A stretch of 64,000 nt of DNA from Mucilaginibacter cryoferens (GTDB lineage Bacteria > Bacteroidota > Bacteroidia > Sphingobacteriales > Sphingobacteriaceae). Every line of letters starts with the position of its first letter. Positions within the stretch are counted from its first letter, which is position 1. This document shows, one piece after another, positions 47,471 through 57,655 of the stretch. A program made the position numbers and the translations under genes. The stretch is from positions 1-64,000 of the forward strand of contig NZ_JACHCR010000018.1 in the NCBI RefSeq assembly GCF_014205845.1. Direction: 5' to 3'. The notes beneath the pieces were generated by a model, which made no database searches, was not told the DNA's origin, and was given only the letters and a program-made list of their open reading frames with translations.

Positions 47471-48651
47471 TCTATGTAAACGAATTGGTTTATTGTTTAA
47501 CCTTACTGGTTTTTGTTTTCTTTTCCTTTCAGGGAATATACCTTTTTATATTTTCACTGGCCGGGCGCCTTGTATCGTCAAAAAAATACCGGGCAAGCAC
47601 GTCATTAGGGACTTTTGTAATATATATCCCGGCATATAAGGAGGACGCGGTAATTATTGAAACCGCCAAAGCATCAATTGCTATTGATTATCCCGCCGCA
47701 AAAAAAAAAGTGATTGTAATAGCCGATTCCCTGCAACCGGATACAATTGCCCAACTACAATCCTTACCTATACAGATAGTAGAAGTTTCCTTTGAAAAAA
47801 GCACCAAAGCCAAAGCGTTAAACGTTGCCCTAAATCAAACAACCGGCGCATTTGATTTTGCTTTGATACTTGATGCTGATAATGTTTGCGCAAAAGATTT
47901 TCTATATAAAATGAACGATGTGCTGCAAAGCGGATACCAGGTAGTGCAGGGTCAGCGTGTTGCCAAGAATACCGATACAGAATTTGCTTTGCTCGATGCG
48001 ATCAGCGAGGGAACCAACAACCATATTTTCAGGAAAGGGCATACCGCTCTCGGGTTATCATGCGCTATAATAGGCTCAGGAATGGCAATAAATTATACCC
48101 TTTTTAAAGCAATTATGCCAGATATAACAGCTGTTGGAGGTTTTGATAAGGAAATGGAACTCCAGCTTCTTAGAAAGAGGATTTGTTTTGGATATGCAGA
48201 AAGCGCGTTGGTTTATGACGAGAAAACCTCTCAGCTTGAAACGTTAAAAAACCAGCGTCGCCGGTGGCTTTCGGCCCAACTACATTATATGAAACGATAC
48301 CTTACCGATGGTTTTTTGCAGCTATTCAAAGGGAACCTCGACTTTTTTGACAAAGTAATGCAAACGATATTATTGCCCAGGATTATATTATTAGGTATAA
48401 GCCCCATGGCCTTCATTTTATCGTTTATCCCGGGCCCTGCTTTAGCCCCGGTTTACTGGCTTATGCTTTTGGTAATAACTTATACAGCTATCATCATGGC
48501 AATCCCCTCACAATATTTTAACAAGCAGCTATTTAAGGCCATTGTAAAGCTGCCGTCTGCCTTTTTAACCATGTTTAAGTTATTCTTTAAATTAAAAGGG
48601 GCAAATAAAACCTTTATTCATACTCCCCATGGGCATGTAAAAAAGCAATAG
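47467..48651 (+). CDS. Membrane glycosyltransferase family 2
   Basis: 394 residues: one N-terminal transmembrane helix, a GT-A domain with IPAYKEDAVI, LDADN (DxD), VGGFDKEMEL and the processive-type motif QRRRW, then two or three C-terminal membrane helices. The layout is that of cellulose synthase/hyaluronan synthase relatives, although the short membrane part fits a non-processive or single-addition enzyme. Last gene of the plus-strand polysaccharide operon; it converges with the signalling operon. Confidence 0.9.
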   Translation: MIYVNELVYCLTLLVFVFFSFQGIYLFIFSLAGRLVSSKKYRASTSLGTFVIYIPAYKEDAVIIETAKASIAIDYPAAKKKVIVIADSLQPDTIAQLQSLPIQIVEVSFEKSTKAKALNVALNQTTGAFDFALILDADNVCAKDFLYKMNDVLQSGYQVVQGQRVAKNTDTEFALLDAISEGTNNHIFRKGHTALGLSCAIIGSGMAINYTLFKAIMPDITAVGGFDKEMELQLLRKRICFGYAESALVYDEKTSQLETLKNQRRRWLSAQLHYMKRYLTDGFLQLFKGNLDFFDKVMQTILLPRIILLGISPMAFILSFIPGPALAPVYWLMLLVITYTAIIMAIPSQYFNKQLFKAIVKLPSAFLTMFKLFFKLKGANKTFIHTPHGHVKKQ

Positions 48652-48842
48652 CAATATTTGGGTAAACTACGTTTTCGCCCGTCGTTTTAGGAATTTACAT
48701 ATCGGTTGCTCTCATTGAGCTTGAATTTATATTTTGATAGGTATAACCGAAAATTTACCCGTTACGCATCAGTGCAATAAATAAGCCGCCTGCTAAATGC
48801 GATACCAGGGATTAATAAAATTGGTGGCTCCAGAAGGTAATA

Positions 48843-50342
48843 TTATCCCAGGTATTTTTTAAGCTTGGCAAAAAAATCATCGGGGTTAAATGGCTTGGTA
48901 ACATAATCCTGCATACCAACCTCAATTACTTTCTGCCTTACATTGCTGGTTGCAGAAGCGGTTAATGCTATTACAGGTGTTGAGGTATTAAACTCCCTGA
49001 TTTTGGCAGTAGCGGTATATCCATCCATTACAGGCATTTGCAAATCCATTAAAACCAGGTCATAGTTCCCAGCCTTTAACATTTCCACAGCAATGGCTCC
49101 ATTTTCCGCAACTTCTACTTTGGCATTCCAGCCTTCCAGCAACTGGGTGGCATATAATACGTTAAACAGTGTGTCCTCCACCAGTAACAAGGTTTTATTT
49201 TTCAGGTCAAAATCAACTATATCGGGTTCGTACTGACCGTGATCATTAGGTTCAATAGTTTTTAGTTCGAGCGTAAAGTAAAATTTCGAACCTTTGTCTG
49301 GTTCCGATTCTACCTGTATATCAGAATTTAAAGCACCTAAAATTCTTTTGGTGATTGCCAAGCCTAAACCAGTGCCGCCGTATTGCCTGGTAATTGACGA
49401 TGATGCCTGGGTAAACGGCAGAAAAATATTGGAATGCTTTTCTTTTTTAATACCAACACCGGTATCCTGGATGGAAATATCCATCACCGCCGAATTTGAT
49501 TTCATTTCTTTTAAGTCGATGCTAACCTTTATTAAACCGCGATGGGTGAATTTTACAGCATTTGAAACAAGGTTGTTTAAAACCTGTCCTATACGTAACG
49601 AATCGCTCATAAAATAATCAGGTAAATTCTCATCAATAGATATGATGATTTCGTTTTCGCGCTCATGAGCAGCATTAGTATTTGCATTTACAATATCGGT
49701 TATTAAATTTTTGATATTGAATGATGTTTCTTCCAGATCAAGTTTACCTGCTTCAATCTTGTTAAAATCAAGAATGTCGTTAATTAGTACCAATAAATTG
49801 TCGGCAGATGTTTTTAGGATTTTTAGGTTATTTAATTGATCAGCCCTGGGAGTGTTTTTTAATAACAGATGCCCCATACCTATTACCGCATTCAGGGGAG
49901 TGCGTATTTCGTGGCTTATAACCGAAAGAAATTCAGACTTGGCGTGACTGGCCTCTTCAGCTTCTTCTTTGGCAATTATTAGTTGCTTTTCGGCTTCCTT
50001 CCTTTTGTTTATCTCAACATTCAAAAGGTCAACAATTTCAAGCAAATCGTCATCATTACCACTAAATGGCATGTTATTGTCGGTTCTAATACTACTAAGC
50101 GTTTTTTTTAGTTTTTCGATAGAGAATTTTCTTAGCTCAACTTCCTCTTTCAGTTTTTTGTTTATCTCATCAAACTCAAGCTGGCTAACCAAAAATGCAT
50201 AATCTGAAAGTTCCTTATCCCGGTCAAACGCATTGTACGAATCGCTTACTGATTCTATGAAGCGAATAAACCGTTCATCGGTTATCAATTCCTCATCGGC
50301 ATATTTTTTTATTTGTCGGTTTAATAATTTGTGGTAGGCCAT
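48843..50342 (-). CDS. Soluble hybrid histidine kinase
   Basis: 499 residues without transmembrane segments. An N-terminal helical/coiled part (1-130) is followed by the phosphoacceptor domain with H144 in [13 protein letters not shown], an ATPase domain with [10 protein letters not shown] and [15 protein letters not shown], and a C-terminal receiver with aspartate near 432 in [12 protein letters not shown] and lysine in VTKPFNPDD. The N-terminal part has no domain I recognise; FIST-type sensors next to it may supply input. The start codon overlaps the stop of the FIST gene (TAATG), so the two are translationally coupled. Confidence 0.92.
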   Translation of the reverse strand: MAYHKLLNRQIKKYADEELITDERFIRFIESVSDSYNAFDRDKELSDYAFLVSQLEFDEINKKLKEEVELRKFSIEKLKKTLSSIRTDNNMPFSGNDDDLLEIVDLLNVEINKRKEAEKQLIIAKEEAEEASHAKSEFLSVISHEIRTPLNAVIGMGHLLLKNTPRADQLNNLKILKTSADNLLVLINDILDFNKIEAGKLDLEETSFNIKNLITDIVNANTNAAHERENEIIISIDENLPDYFMSDSLRIGQVLNNLVSNAVKFTHRGLIKVSIDLKEMKSNSAVMDISIQDTGVGIKKEKHSNIFLPFTQASSSITRQYGGTGLGLAITKRILGALNSDIQVESEPDKGSKFYFTLELKTIEPNDHGQYEPDIVDFDLKNKTLLLVEDTLFNVLYATQLLEGWNAKVEVAENGAIAVEMLKAGNYDLVLMDLQMPVMDGYTATAKIREFNTSTPVIALTASATSNVRQKVIEVGMQDYVTKPFNPDDFFAKLKKYLG

Positions 50343-51490
50343 TATATTTCATCAAAAGTCGTGATCGTCATCGTTTGGTTATGCAATTCGCAATAGGTAT
50401 TCAGGTTATTGGGCGAAATTTCGCCGTACGAATAAAATCCTGATATTAAAGTATCATCACCAAATACCTCTTTTATCGCCTCAATTTCTTCATCTATTCG
50501 CTTTCCCAATATTAATTTCCGCCCAACACAGCTTATCAATAACGCAAATTTTGGTTTTGCCGCAATTTCCTGGTTAAACCTGGATATTGAGTTACAAGCA
50601 GCGTTTGTAGCGGCATCAATCAGTTTATCGAAATTGGCTTTCATAAAACGGACATAAGAGCCTTCAGGTATATCGCCGGCAAAAACCATACATTGTTCTT
50701 TTGAATCAATAGATAAAATTGTCCTTACTACCGATGCCTGGCTTCCTTCAGTCCTCACATAAAGCGGGAACAATAAAGCCGAACCAGGTAGCTCTTCTGC
50801 ATATTTTCCAAGATACTGTTTATACAATTCTAAAGCGCTTTTATTATCAATTTCATATAAGCGGTTTGACACAGATTTGGTAACTATCTTTTCAGGACCG
50901 AAAATTTCGAACCCCCCAAAAGAACTGTGCCCAATGTTTAAATTATCGCCATAAAATCCCACCGCGGCAATATTTCCATTGTCCGGCTCTGAATTACAAC
51001 CCACCAGGGTAGAAACAAAGTTGGCAGCATCGCCTGCAAGCCCCCCGGTTACAGGGATTTTTCCTGAATTTATTTGCTCAATACCTTTAACCAACTGACT
51101 TCCGTTTACCATGCCGCCGTCGGAAATTACTAAAACATAAGCCAATTGCTCATCTTGTAATTTAGAAAAGAGCATTTTACCAGCTTCAAAACTATCCTGT
51201 ATATCAGTTATATTAAGGCTGATAGTTTTTAACTTCGTTTTTTCAAACTCCATCACCACAATTGATACGGTGTCGTCATAAACCACTTGATCGTAAATTT
51301 CGCCGGATGTGGAACATAATAATATGTCGGCATCTGGATGCATACTTCTTAGCTTTTGGTAAATGTCATCTTTCGATAAAATATCTTTACTACCAAACCC
51401 TAAAACCAGGGTTGGGCCATTGCCATTCAGTTGGTCGCCGGCAGTTTCTGTGAAACTCCCGCCACGATATAATTTTTGTGCTACTCTCAT
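50342..51490 (-). CDS. FIST domain signal-sensing protein
   Basis: 382 residues with FIST N-terminal (about 20-215) and FIST C-terminal (about 220-365) domains: [58 protein letters not shown] and [20 protein letters not shown] are family patterns. FIST proteins are predicted sensors, possibly of amino acids or related small molecules, that work with kinases or cyclases. It lies between two hybrid kinase genes and is coupled to the downstream one by a TAATG overlap. Confidence 0.88.
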   Translation of the reverse strand: MRVAQKLYRGGSFTETAGDQLNGNGPTLVLGFGSKDILSKDDIYQKLRSMHPDADILLCSTSGEIYDQVVYDDTVSIVVMEFEKTKLKTISLNITDIQDSFEAGKMLFSKLQDEQLAYVLVISDGGMVNGSQLVKGIEQINSGKIPVTGGLAGDAANFVSTLVGCNSEPDNGNIAAVGFYGDNLNIGHSSFGGFEIFGPEKIVTKSVSNRLYEIDNKSALELYKQYLGKYAEELPGSALLFPLYVRTEGSQASVVRTILSIDSKEQCMVFAGDIPEGSYVRFMKANFDKLIDAATNAACNSISRFNQEIAAKPKFALLISCVGRKLILGKRIDEEIEAIKEVFGDDTLISGFYSYGEISPNNLNTYCELHNQTMTITTFDEI

Positions 51491-51501
51491 TGCCGGTATG
51501 T

Positions 51502-54500
51502 TTATTTGGTTGAAAATTCGGTTTTCATCATTTCTACAACTTTTGATATTACTCTTTCCGCTTCATTGAGTATGTCGGTCATATCCGTATCCATCGACGG
51601 TTGTCTTCCCATGTTTTCGATATACCTGATTGGCTCTTTTAAATCAACAATATTTAAATTGTCAATACTGGGTTTTATCTTATGCGCAATAGCCCCCATT
51701 TTTTCATAATCGCTCAAATAAAAGGCATCGGTCATTTCTCTTATAAGTGGCGGGGTTTGCTCACAAAATATATTCACTAATTTTTCAACAAAGGCTTCGT
51801 TTCCTCCGCTTATCGATCTTAACGAAGATAAATCATATAATAAATTTTCGTTGGGTTTTTCGGTGTCTTCCATTTTTATGATGTTTACTTCTTTTCCTAA
51901 CCACTTAGCAATCGTTTTTAATAAATCTTCTTCTTTAAATGGCTTTGATACATAGTCATTCATACCTGCGGCTAAGCATTTTTCGCTTTCGCCTATTATT
52001 GCATTTGCCGTTAAAGCAATAATAGGGATTTTATCATCCAGCTTTCTAATGGCCCGGGTAGCATCAAAACCATTAATACCCGGCATTTGAATATCCATTA
52101 AAATAACGTCGGGGTTACCCAGGATGAACTCGTCAATAGCTTGCTGCCCATTGGAAGCATGAATAATGCTGGCATCGTGGTTCTCAAGAAAAACTGACGC
52201 AACAAGTCTGTTCATTTCATTGTCGTCGACTATCAAGATTCTTTTGCCCGACAAAAATTTCTTGTCAAACTTTAGCGTAAATTTTTCAGGCAGATCTATC
52301 AAACTTCCTTTTGGGGCTTTTAAAATGATTGATATCGTTGTTCCGACTCCTTTTTCACTTTCAACACTTATACTTCCACCCATTAATTCAATTAATTCTT
52401 TACAAATGCTCATGCCCAAACCGGTTCCGCCATAGTTTCGGCTTACCGATTCATATTCTTGCGAAAATTTGTCGAAAATTTGATCAATAAACCCTTGTTC
52501 CATCCCAACTCCAGTGTCCTGAACCGACACTTTAATTGTCTGGTGGTTGGCATTATCTTCAATCAAATCAAACGAAAGATCAACAAAGCCATTTTCGGTA
52601 AACTTAATTGCGTTACTCATTAAATTGAGCAGTATCTGGTTAAGCCGGTGTGGGTCGCCGATAAGTATTGGCGAAATTGCGGCATCAAATCGCGAGCTGG
52701 TAAGTTTTATGCCTTTTTCTTCGGCCTTGTAAGCTAAAACCTGTATGGCCCTTGTACCTACTAATTTTGTCTCAAAACCTATATTTTCGAGGATTAGCTT
52801 ACCCGCTTCGATCTTCGACAAATCAAGGATGTCATTGATGATAACCAGTAAATTATCGGACGCTGATTGTATAATTTCGAGATAGAATTGCTGCTGAGAA
52901 TTAAGGGAACTTTTAGCCAATTGGTTAGCCATTCCCATTATAGCGTTCATGGGTGTACGTATTTCATGACTCATATTGGCCAGGAAGGTTTCTTTGGTTT
53001 TGGCTAAGTGTTCGGCGTTTTTCTTTGCTAGCGTGAGATCGTGTTCCAGCTTTTTTTGCCCGGTAATGTCAAGACAGATACCAATGGAGCCAGCCAGGTG
53101 CCCATTATCATTATACCTTGGCGCACTGCTTATCAACCACCATTTATTTTTTCCGGTTTTATTTTTTACGTTTATCTCGTAAGCGTCAAATATGCCATTT
53201 TCGCTTTTCTTTTGCTTGCTGCTGAGTATTTCGCGAATTTCGCTGCTTATCAGCAAATCACTCACCCGGTTTCCCAACAATTCTTGTAAGCTAAAACCGC
53301 TCATATTACAAAAACTTTGGTTGACAAACGTGATGTTTTCGTTATTGTCTATTTCAAGCAAGCCAAGTTTCATGGTTGCAATAATACTCCGATACCTTTC
53401 TTCATTTGCCCGCAGCGTTTCTTCGGCATTTTTCCTTTCGGTTATATCCATCATAAAACCAGTGAATACCTTTGCACCTGATTGCGATATATAAGAAAAT
53501 GAAGAGTGAACCGAATGCCATCTTTCTCCAAACCCAGGTATAATTAATCTGGATTCATCATAAAAAGGGTCAAGAGTGATTTTTGATTTTTGATTTTTCT
53601 TCAATATTCTTTCCCGGTCATCAGGATGAATGTAATTTAAATAGTTATGAAAATCCGCAGGATCAATCCCAAAAACCTGTTTGATTGCTGGACTGATATA
53701 CCTTAGTCTCTCGGTTCCATCAGGCCTGAACTCATATTCGTAAATCACCCCGGGTATATTTTCAGAAAGTGATTTAAATTGTTTAACGCGCTGCTCAAGC
53801 TCGGTTTCGGTTTGTTTAATGTGAGAGATATCGGCGTGGGTGCCTATTATTCTCATGGATTTTCCGCTTTGGTCTTTTTCAATAGTAACCCCTCTATCCA
53901 GTGCCCATTTTAGCGTGCCATTTTTGTGTATAATCCTATATTCCAGGCTATGTGAATCAATCAAACCTTTTTTATAATTTAAATCGTTTTCTTCCAGCAG
54001 GGACAAGTCTTCTTTATATACTATCCCAAGTAAAATTTCCGGGTTCGCGGTTAATTCCACAGTGCTATAGCCAAAAAAATCCTTATTTGAGTTTGAAAAA
54101 ACAGTTTCATTATTTCTGAAATCATGTTCCCAAACATTGTCGCCGATTTTTTCGAGAGCAAGGCGAAATCTTGATTCAGATTCCTTTATTGAGGTTTGAG
54201 TTTTTAATTCCTGTATAACATCGTTTATTTTTTTTTCCGAATCGGTTCGTTCGGTAACATCCTGAACAACAGCTTTTAAATAAGTGGGCTCGCCTTTTCT
54301 GTTAGTATGAATAATTATTTTTCCGTATATGTACTTTGTTTGACCTGCCTTTGAATTAATTCTAAAATTTAACATTGCAGAGCTGCAATTGGCTAAAGCC
54401 GTGTCAATCTCATATTGTACAAAAGGCAAATCTTCAGGATGAATAAACTTAATAAGACTTTCAATTGACGGTTCAATTTCGCCCATTTGATAGCCAAGGA

Positions 54501-55020
54501 TAACATATAAGCCCGAAGACCATTTGCTATTCCCGTTTTTTAGCCTCACTTCAAGACTCCCAATTTTTGCAATATTTTCGGCCTCCATTAAAAAGGCCTC
54601 ATTTATTATCAACTCTTTGAGGTGTTTTATTTGCTCAGTTTCCAGGTCAAATTTTTCCATCACCTTTTTAAGGGCGAGCGGTAAACGTTGTATCCTGTCT
54701 TTGAGCACGTAATCGGCAGCGCCCTCATTTATTATATTGATAACAAACTCTTCAGATACGGAAGAAGTAACCAGGATAAAAGGAATATTTGGATATAGAT
54801 GCTTAAGGGCTCTTAAAGCCTCCATAGAATCAAAAACAGGCGTAAAATGAGCTGAAAGGACGAGATCTGGCTTAAATTCATTTAACGCTTTTATATAGTC
54901 GACTTTATTGTCGACTACTCGCATATCAAAAGATATTTTTGCTTTCTTAAGTTCCTTAGTAATTAATTCGGCATCAGCGGCAATATACTCAAGGTGCAAT
55001 ATCTTTAATTCTTTATCCAT
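51502..55020 (-). CDS. Multi-PAS hybrid histidine kinase with receiver and HPt domains
   Basis: 1172 residues, no transmembrane segments. In order: a receiver-like domain (1-130) whose phospho-aspartate is replaced (VLSAHFTPVFDS), four PAS domains (about 150-270, 285-405, 415-540, 550-670), phosphoacceptor histidine near 685 in NMSHEIRTPMNA, ATPase domain (NYGGTGLGMSICKELIELMG), receiver with aspartate near 975 in ILMDIQMPGING, and a C-terminal HPt domain with histidine near 1111 in AIAHKIKPSI. It contains a complete His-Asp-His relay and could pass phosphate to the response regulators of the polysaccharide locus. It is 12 nt upstream of the FIST gene. Confidence 0.94.
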   Translation of the reverse strand: MDKELKILHLEYIAADAELITKELKKAKISFDMRVVDNKVDYIKALNEFKPDLVLSAHFTPVFDSMEALRALKHLYPNIPFILVTSSVSEEFVINIINEGAADYVLKDRIQRLPLALKKVMEKFDLETEQIKHLKELIINEAFLMEAENIAKIGSLEVRLKNGNSKWSSGLYVILGYQMGEIEPSIESLIKFIHPEDLPFVQYEIDTALANCSSAMLNFRINSKAGQTKYIYGKIIIHTNRKGEPTYLKAVVQDVTERTDSEKKINDVIQELKTQTSIKESESRFRLALEKIGDNVWEHDFRNNETVFSNSNKDFFGYSTVELTANPEILLGIVYKEDLSLLEENDLNYKKGLIDSHSLEYRIIHKNGTLKWALDRGVTIEKDQSGKSMRIIGTHADISHIKQTETELEQRVKQFKSLSENIPGVIYEYEFRPDGTERLRYISPAIKQVFGIDPADFHNYLNYIHPDDRERILKKNQKSKITLDPFYDESRLIIPGFGERWHSVHSSFSYISQSGAKVFTGFMMDITERKNAEETLRANEERYRSIIATMKLGLLEIDNNENITFVNQSFCNMSGFSLQELLGNRVSDLLISSEIREILSSKQKKSENGIFDAYEINVKNKTGKNKWWLISSAPRYNDNGHLAGSIGICLDITGQKKLEHDLTLAKKNAEHLAKTKETFLANMSHEIRTPMNAIMGMANQLAKSSLNSQQQFYLEIIQSASDNLLVIINDILDLSKIEAGKLILENIGFETKLVGTRAIQVLAYKAEEKGIKLTSSRFDAAISPILIGDPHRLNQILLNLMSNAIKFTENGFVDLSFDLIEDNANHQTIKVSVQDTGVGMEQGFIDQIFDKFSQEYESVSRNYGGTGLGMSICKELIELMGGSISVESEKGVGTTISIILKAPKGSLIDLPEKFTLKFDKKFLSGKRILIVDDNEMNRLVASVFLENHDASIIHASNGQQAIDEFILGNPDVILMDIQMPGINGFDATRAIRKLDDKIPIIALTANAIIGESEKCLAAGMNDYVSKPFKEEDLLKTIAKWLGKEVNIIKMEDTEKPNENLLYDLSSLRSISGGNEAFVEKLVNIFCEQTPPLIREMTDAFYLSDYEKMGAIAHKIKPSIDNLNIVDLKEPIRYIENMGRQPSMDTDMTDILNEAERVISKVVEMMKTEFSTK

Positions 55021-55071
55021 AATCTACCGATTGAAATATTCTTGTTGAATCTTTTGATAATGTTTTTAGGT

Positions 55072-55329
55072 TTATTTTTCAAAACCGCTCGCGACTACTG
55101 GTACTAACGGGTTTGTTTTCCGTATTTTTTGATAAAGGCTATTCCTCTGAATATCCGGAAATGAAAAATCAATAGTTGCAATGCCAAGTCGTTGGTAAGC
55201 GCTATTCAAACAATCCTTCGCTGTTTCAAAACCGATTATCTTGTAATTGGGATTAAGGCTTAGGTGATATTGCCGTATTTCTCTGTTCATGCGATAGCCT
55301 TCTACATTAAATATGGTATAAGGATTCAT
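55072..55329 (-). CDS. Short receiver-like stub protein
   Basis: 85 residues. The pattern IATIDFSFPDIQRNSLYQKI matches the strand-3/phospho-aspartate region of receivers (TLDYSLPDxxGxExLxKI) with the aspartate retained, but the N-terminal acidic pair is absent (FNVEGYRMNREI) and the frame ends before the lysine strand. It is about two thirds of a receiver. It lies 51 nt upstream of the PAS kinase in the same orientation. It may be a degenerate gene or a small decoy receiver; expression is uncertain. Confidence 0.6.
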   Translation of the reverse strand: MNPYTIFNVEGYRMNREIRQYHLSLNPNYKIIGFETAKDCLNSAYQRLGIATIDFSFPDIQRNSLYQKIRKTNPLVPVVASGFEK

Positions 55330-55782
55330 TTAACTGGAAACTAAAATAAATGTTGAGGAGCTCTTTATTGGTATTTATACTAATGGAAATTAAAAATACC
55401 TTAATTTATTTAAATAAATTGAGATAAATTATTTTTAATAAATTAAGGTATCGGAAGTCGGTTCGAAATATTGCTATTTTGGCTCCCCCCCCGGTGTTAA
55501 ACTACTTATAATGTATTGAATCGCCTTTAAATTAGAACAACATAGGATACTTACAATTTTTATTTTAATAGTTTATTTGATATTTTAGCAGGTGATATTA
55601 GATATTCTTTACGCGCCTAAATGGTTCCTAAACAATATTTTACACTTTCAGAAAAAAATCGCCCTACCGGTAGCCAAGAACAAATCGGATTACGTCATTT
55701 TCCTTTTTGATGATCTGTTCCATCTTCGGCCCTTTTATGCTACCATCTTGCATTTCTATACTGTGTCTTGTCCTGATATAGC
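55330..55782. other. AT-rich gene-free stretch upstream of IS remnant
   Basis: No gene seen. A run of nine C residues lies at about 55484-55492 (GGCTCCCCCCCCGG), which could be a slippage site. Part of the region may belong to the left end of the IS3-type element, whose inverted repeat I cannot place. The hairpin CTTGTC/GACAAG lies just before the transposase gene. Confidence 0.4.
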
Positions 55783-56340
55783 TTGTCATTAAAGACAAGA
55801 AAATGAAAGCAATTCCAGGCAGGAAAAAGAAAGCAGCGGCGGTCGTAAGACGTAAGCCATTTGACAAGGTCGAAGAACAGACCAAAATAAAGATTGTAGA
55901 AGAAATAAAAACGGGGATGATCAGTTGCCTTGGGGCAAGCCGGAAATACCGGGTTCCAAGAAATACCATCAAAGCATGGGCGGGGAAGCTTAATTTGACT
56001 ACTTTGCTGAATGTCAACAATACTTCAGCGCTTCCTGGGATGACCCAAAGTCAGGAATCAAAGTTACTCATCAAAAAGATACATGAGCTTACTAAGGCAT
56101 TAGAGCTATCTCAATTGAAGAATCTTGCCTTGGAAACGATGATCGAGGTAGCTGAAAGTGACCTACATATCAAGATCCGAAAAAAGCGTGGTACCAAACA
56201 GTCTTAAGAATGCGGCAAAAGCGGCCAGAATATACCCTGGTAGCTATTTGTGCACTGTTTGGTGTAAGCCGTCAGGCTTACTATTTAGCTCATCATAAGG
56301 CTGCTAGGACAAGCATAGCACATATGGTTGTGTTGACTGG
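55783..56340 (+). mobile_element. IS3-family element, truncated at right
   Basis: Contains a full OrfA and only the first 45 or so codons of OrfB, after which similarity is lost near 56335. The A AAA AAG heptamer at 56180-56186 lies in the OrfA frame (CGA AAA AAG CGT), the canonical -1 slippage signal of this family. A -1 shift there reads on into OrfB without a stop. Right end and right inverted repeat are missing, so it cannot move itself. Confidence 0.8.
55803..56207 (+). CDS. IS3-family OrfA (helix-turn-helix)
   Basis: 134 residues. A helix-turn-helix region (VEEIKTGMISCLGASRKYRV, then PRNTIKAWAGKL) precedes a C-terminal coiled coil (LLIKKIHELTKALELSQLKN), the normal layout of OrfA proteins. 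It binds IS ends and regulates transposition. Intact, but its partner OrfB is truncated, so only the OrfA protein or a short OrfAB fusion can be made. Confidence 0.85.
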   Translation: MKAIPGRKKKAAAVVRRKPFDKVEEQTKIKIVEEIKTGMISCLGASRKYRVPRNTIKAWAGKLNLTTLLNVNNTSALPGMTQSQESKLLIKKIHELTKALELSQLKNLALETMIEVAESDLHIKIRKKRGTKQS

Positions 56341-56404
56341 ATATTCCGGACCCATTGATCACCGCGTTCCGGAAATAAATTCATGGCGTTCCGTTACACT
56401 TTGA
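56210..56404 (+). pseudogene. IS3-family OrfB, N-terminal fragment
   Basis: The first 45 codons (LVAICALFGVSRQAYYLAHH, ARTSIAHMVVL) match the OrfB start before the DDE integrase core. The rest of the 64-codon frame is unrelated. None of the D, D or E catalytic residues is present. Confidence 0.8.
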
Positions 56405-56491
56405 CCATGCTAACTTGCTATTTTAAAAGTCTGAAATTATTATTCGACAACACAACTCATTGATCTAATGCGCACGGAATAGCATGGTCAA
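56401..56491. repeat. 12-bp inverted repeat pair
   Basis: TTGACCATGCTA (56401-56412) and TAGCATGGTCAA (56480-56491) are perfect inverted copies 67 nt apart, lying between the broken IS3 element and the TlpA fragment. The right arm contains the ATG used by the TlpA frame. Could be ends of a small element or a recombination product. Confidence 0.75.
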
Positions 56492-57089
56492 GCATATCGT
56501 AATGTCCAACGTGCTCCTGGAAAAGGTATTGAACAACAACGGACAACCCCTGAAACTTTCAGATTTCAAAGACAAATTATTGATCCTCGATTTCTGGGCC
56601 ACCTCCTGCGGCGCCTGCATCCAGGCCATGCCACGGCTCGACTCGCTGGTAGCCGCTTTTGTCGGTAAACTCGTCGTGCTGCCCGTTACCGCCGAACCCG
56701 GAGACCGCATCGCCGCTTTCCAGCACACCAACGCCTTTTTAAAGAACAAGCGCTTCCGTACCGTCGTGGGCGACCGCGTATTACATCGCCTGTTCCCGCA
56801 CCGCATGCTACCCCACGAAGTCTGGATAGACGGCAGCGGCAAGGTTCTGGGTTTTACCGAAGCATCCGATATCACCGGTTTTACCCTGGAAGCCGCCCTG
56901 GCAAGAAAAGGACTCGCCTCCCGGATGAAAGAAGATGTATTGGATTACGACCGGAGCAAACCCCTGCTGGTAAAAGATAATGGCGGCAGCGACACGGCCT
57001 ACCAATACCGCTCCGTCATCACCGGCATGCTCCAAGGCCTGGGCTCGAACCTATCTTTGTTATTAGCTTATTATCAACAATTTATGTAG
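56484..57089 (+). pseudogene. TlpA-like thiol-disulfide reductase, truncated
   Basis: 201 codons. A thioredoxin-like domain (about 20-140) with DFWATSCGACIQAMP, where CGAC is the redox pair, and PHRMLPHEVWIDGSGK typical of the Sphingobacteriia TlpA/redoxin proteins of about 440 residues. No signal peptide remains, and the sequence becomes unrelated after about residue 190, so both ends are missing. The DNA is visibly GC-richer (many GCC, CTC and ACC codons) than its neighbours. It is wedged between IS remnants, which suggests that a fragment was carried in and cut. Confidence 0.75.
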
Positions 57090-57170
57090 AAAGTCAATCT
57101 TCAGGTGCTTAGTTAGGTGCCCACTTTATTGACTGTTCAAATATATGATTTTCCTTAAAATCAAAGCTGT

Positions 57171-57178
57171 TATATTTG
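57171..57178 (+). promoter_or_regulatory. -7 element for the DUF6934-like gene
   Basis: TATATTTG matches TAnnTTTG and would start transcription about 25 nt before the ATG at 57209. The -33 position has only TTTT, at a gap of about 18. Confidence 0.45.
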
Positions 57179-57208
57179 TATTTTTCATTTAGTTTTGCTG
57201 TTCATACG

Positions 57209-57655
57209 ATGAATTTAGAGCGTTACAATTACTTTACAAACGATTACCAGGCTTACGAATTTTATAGCGAAGGGCCGAAAGGGCGTATAAGAAAACTTGT
57301 GATTTTTACTAAAATTCCAGATACCGACCCCCCGATTTACAACTTGGCATTTGGTGATGCGCACCCTGTAACCGGCATTTTAGATGATGGTGTCATTAGT
57401 AATAATCAAGACAGGGATATTGTGCTTGCTACGGTAGCTAATACGATCGCCACATTTTGTGATCATTACGGCAATCATTACATCTATGCAGAGGGCAGCA
57501 CTGCATCACGCACACGGTTATACCAAATGGGGATAGCAGGCTTGTGGGAGGAAATTAATACGGATTTTGAGGTGTATGGTCTTAAAGGAATTGATTGGCG
57601 GGAGTTCAAGCCATACGGTATTAACTATGATGCGTTTTTGGTTAAAAGAAAGTAA
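57209..57655 (+). CDS. DUF6934-like protein of unknown function
   Basis: 148 residues from the ATG at 57209; an upstream in-frame TTG is unlikely because the family starts with the motif now at the N-terminus. The pattern YEFYSEGPKGRIRKLVIFTK, and the later TVANTIATFCDHYGNHYIYA and GSTASRTRLYQMGI, are what I recall of the Bacteroidota family DUF6934. Function unknown; members are often seen next to very small genes. Here a 54-codon gene follows 40 nt downstream. Soluble, cytoplasmic. A two-gene regulatory or toxin-antitoxin-like unit is only a hypothesis. Confidence 0.75.
   Translation: MNLERYNYFTNDYQAYEFYSEGPKGRIRKLVIFTKIPDTDPPIYNLAFGDAHPVTGILDDGVISNNQDRDIVLATVANTIATFCDHYGNHYIYAEGSTASRTRLYQMGIAGLWEEINTDFEVYGLKGIDWREFKPYGINYDAFLVKRK

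Noticed and set aside
55484..55492. Run of nine C residues as a phase-variation tract
   Set aside because: No gene or promoter spans it, so no effect on expression can be argued.
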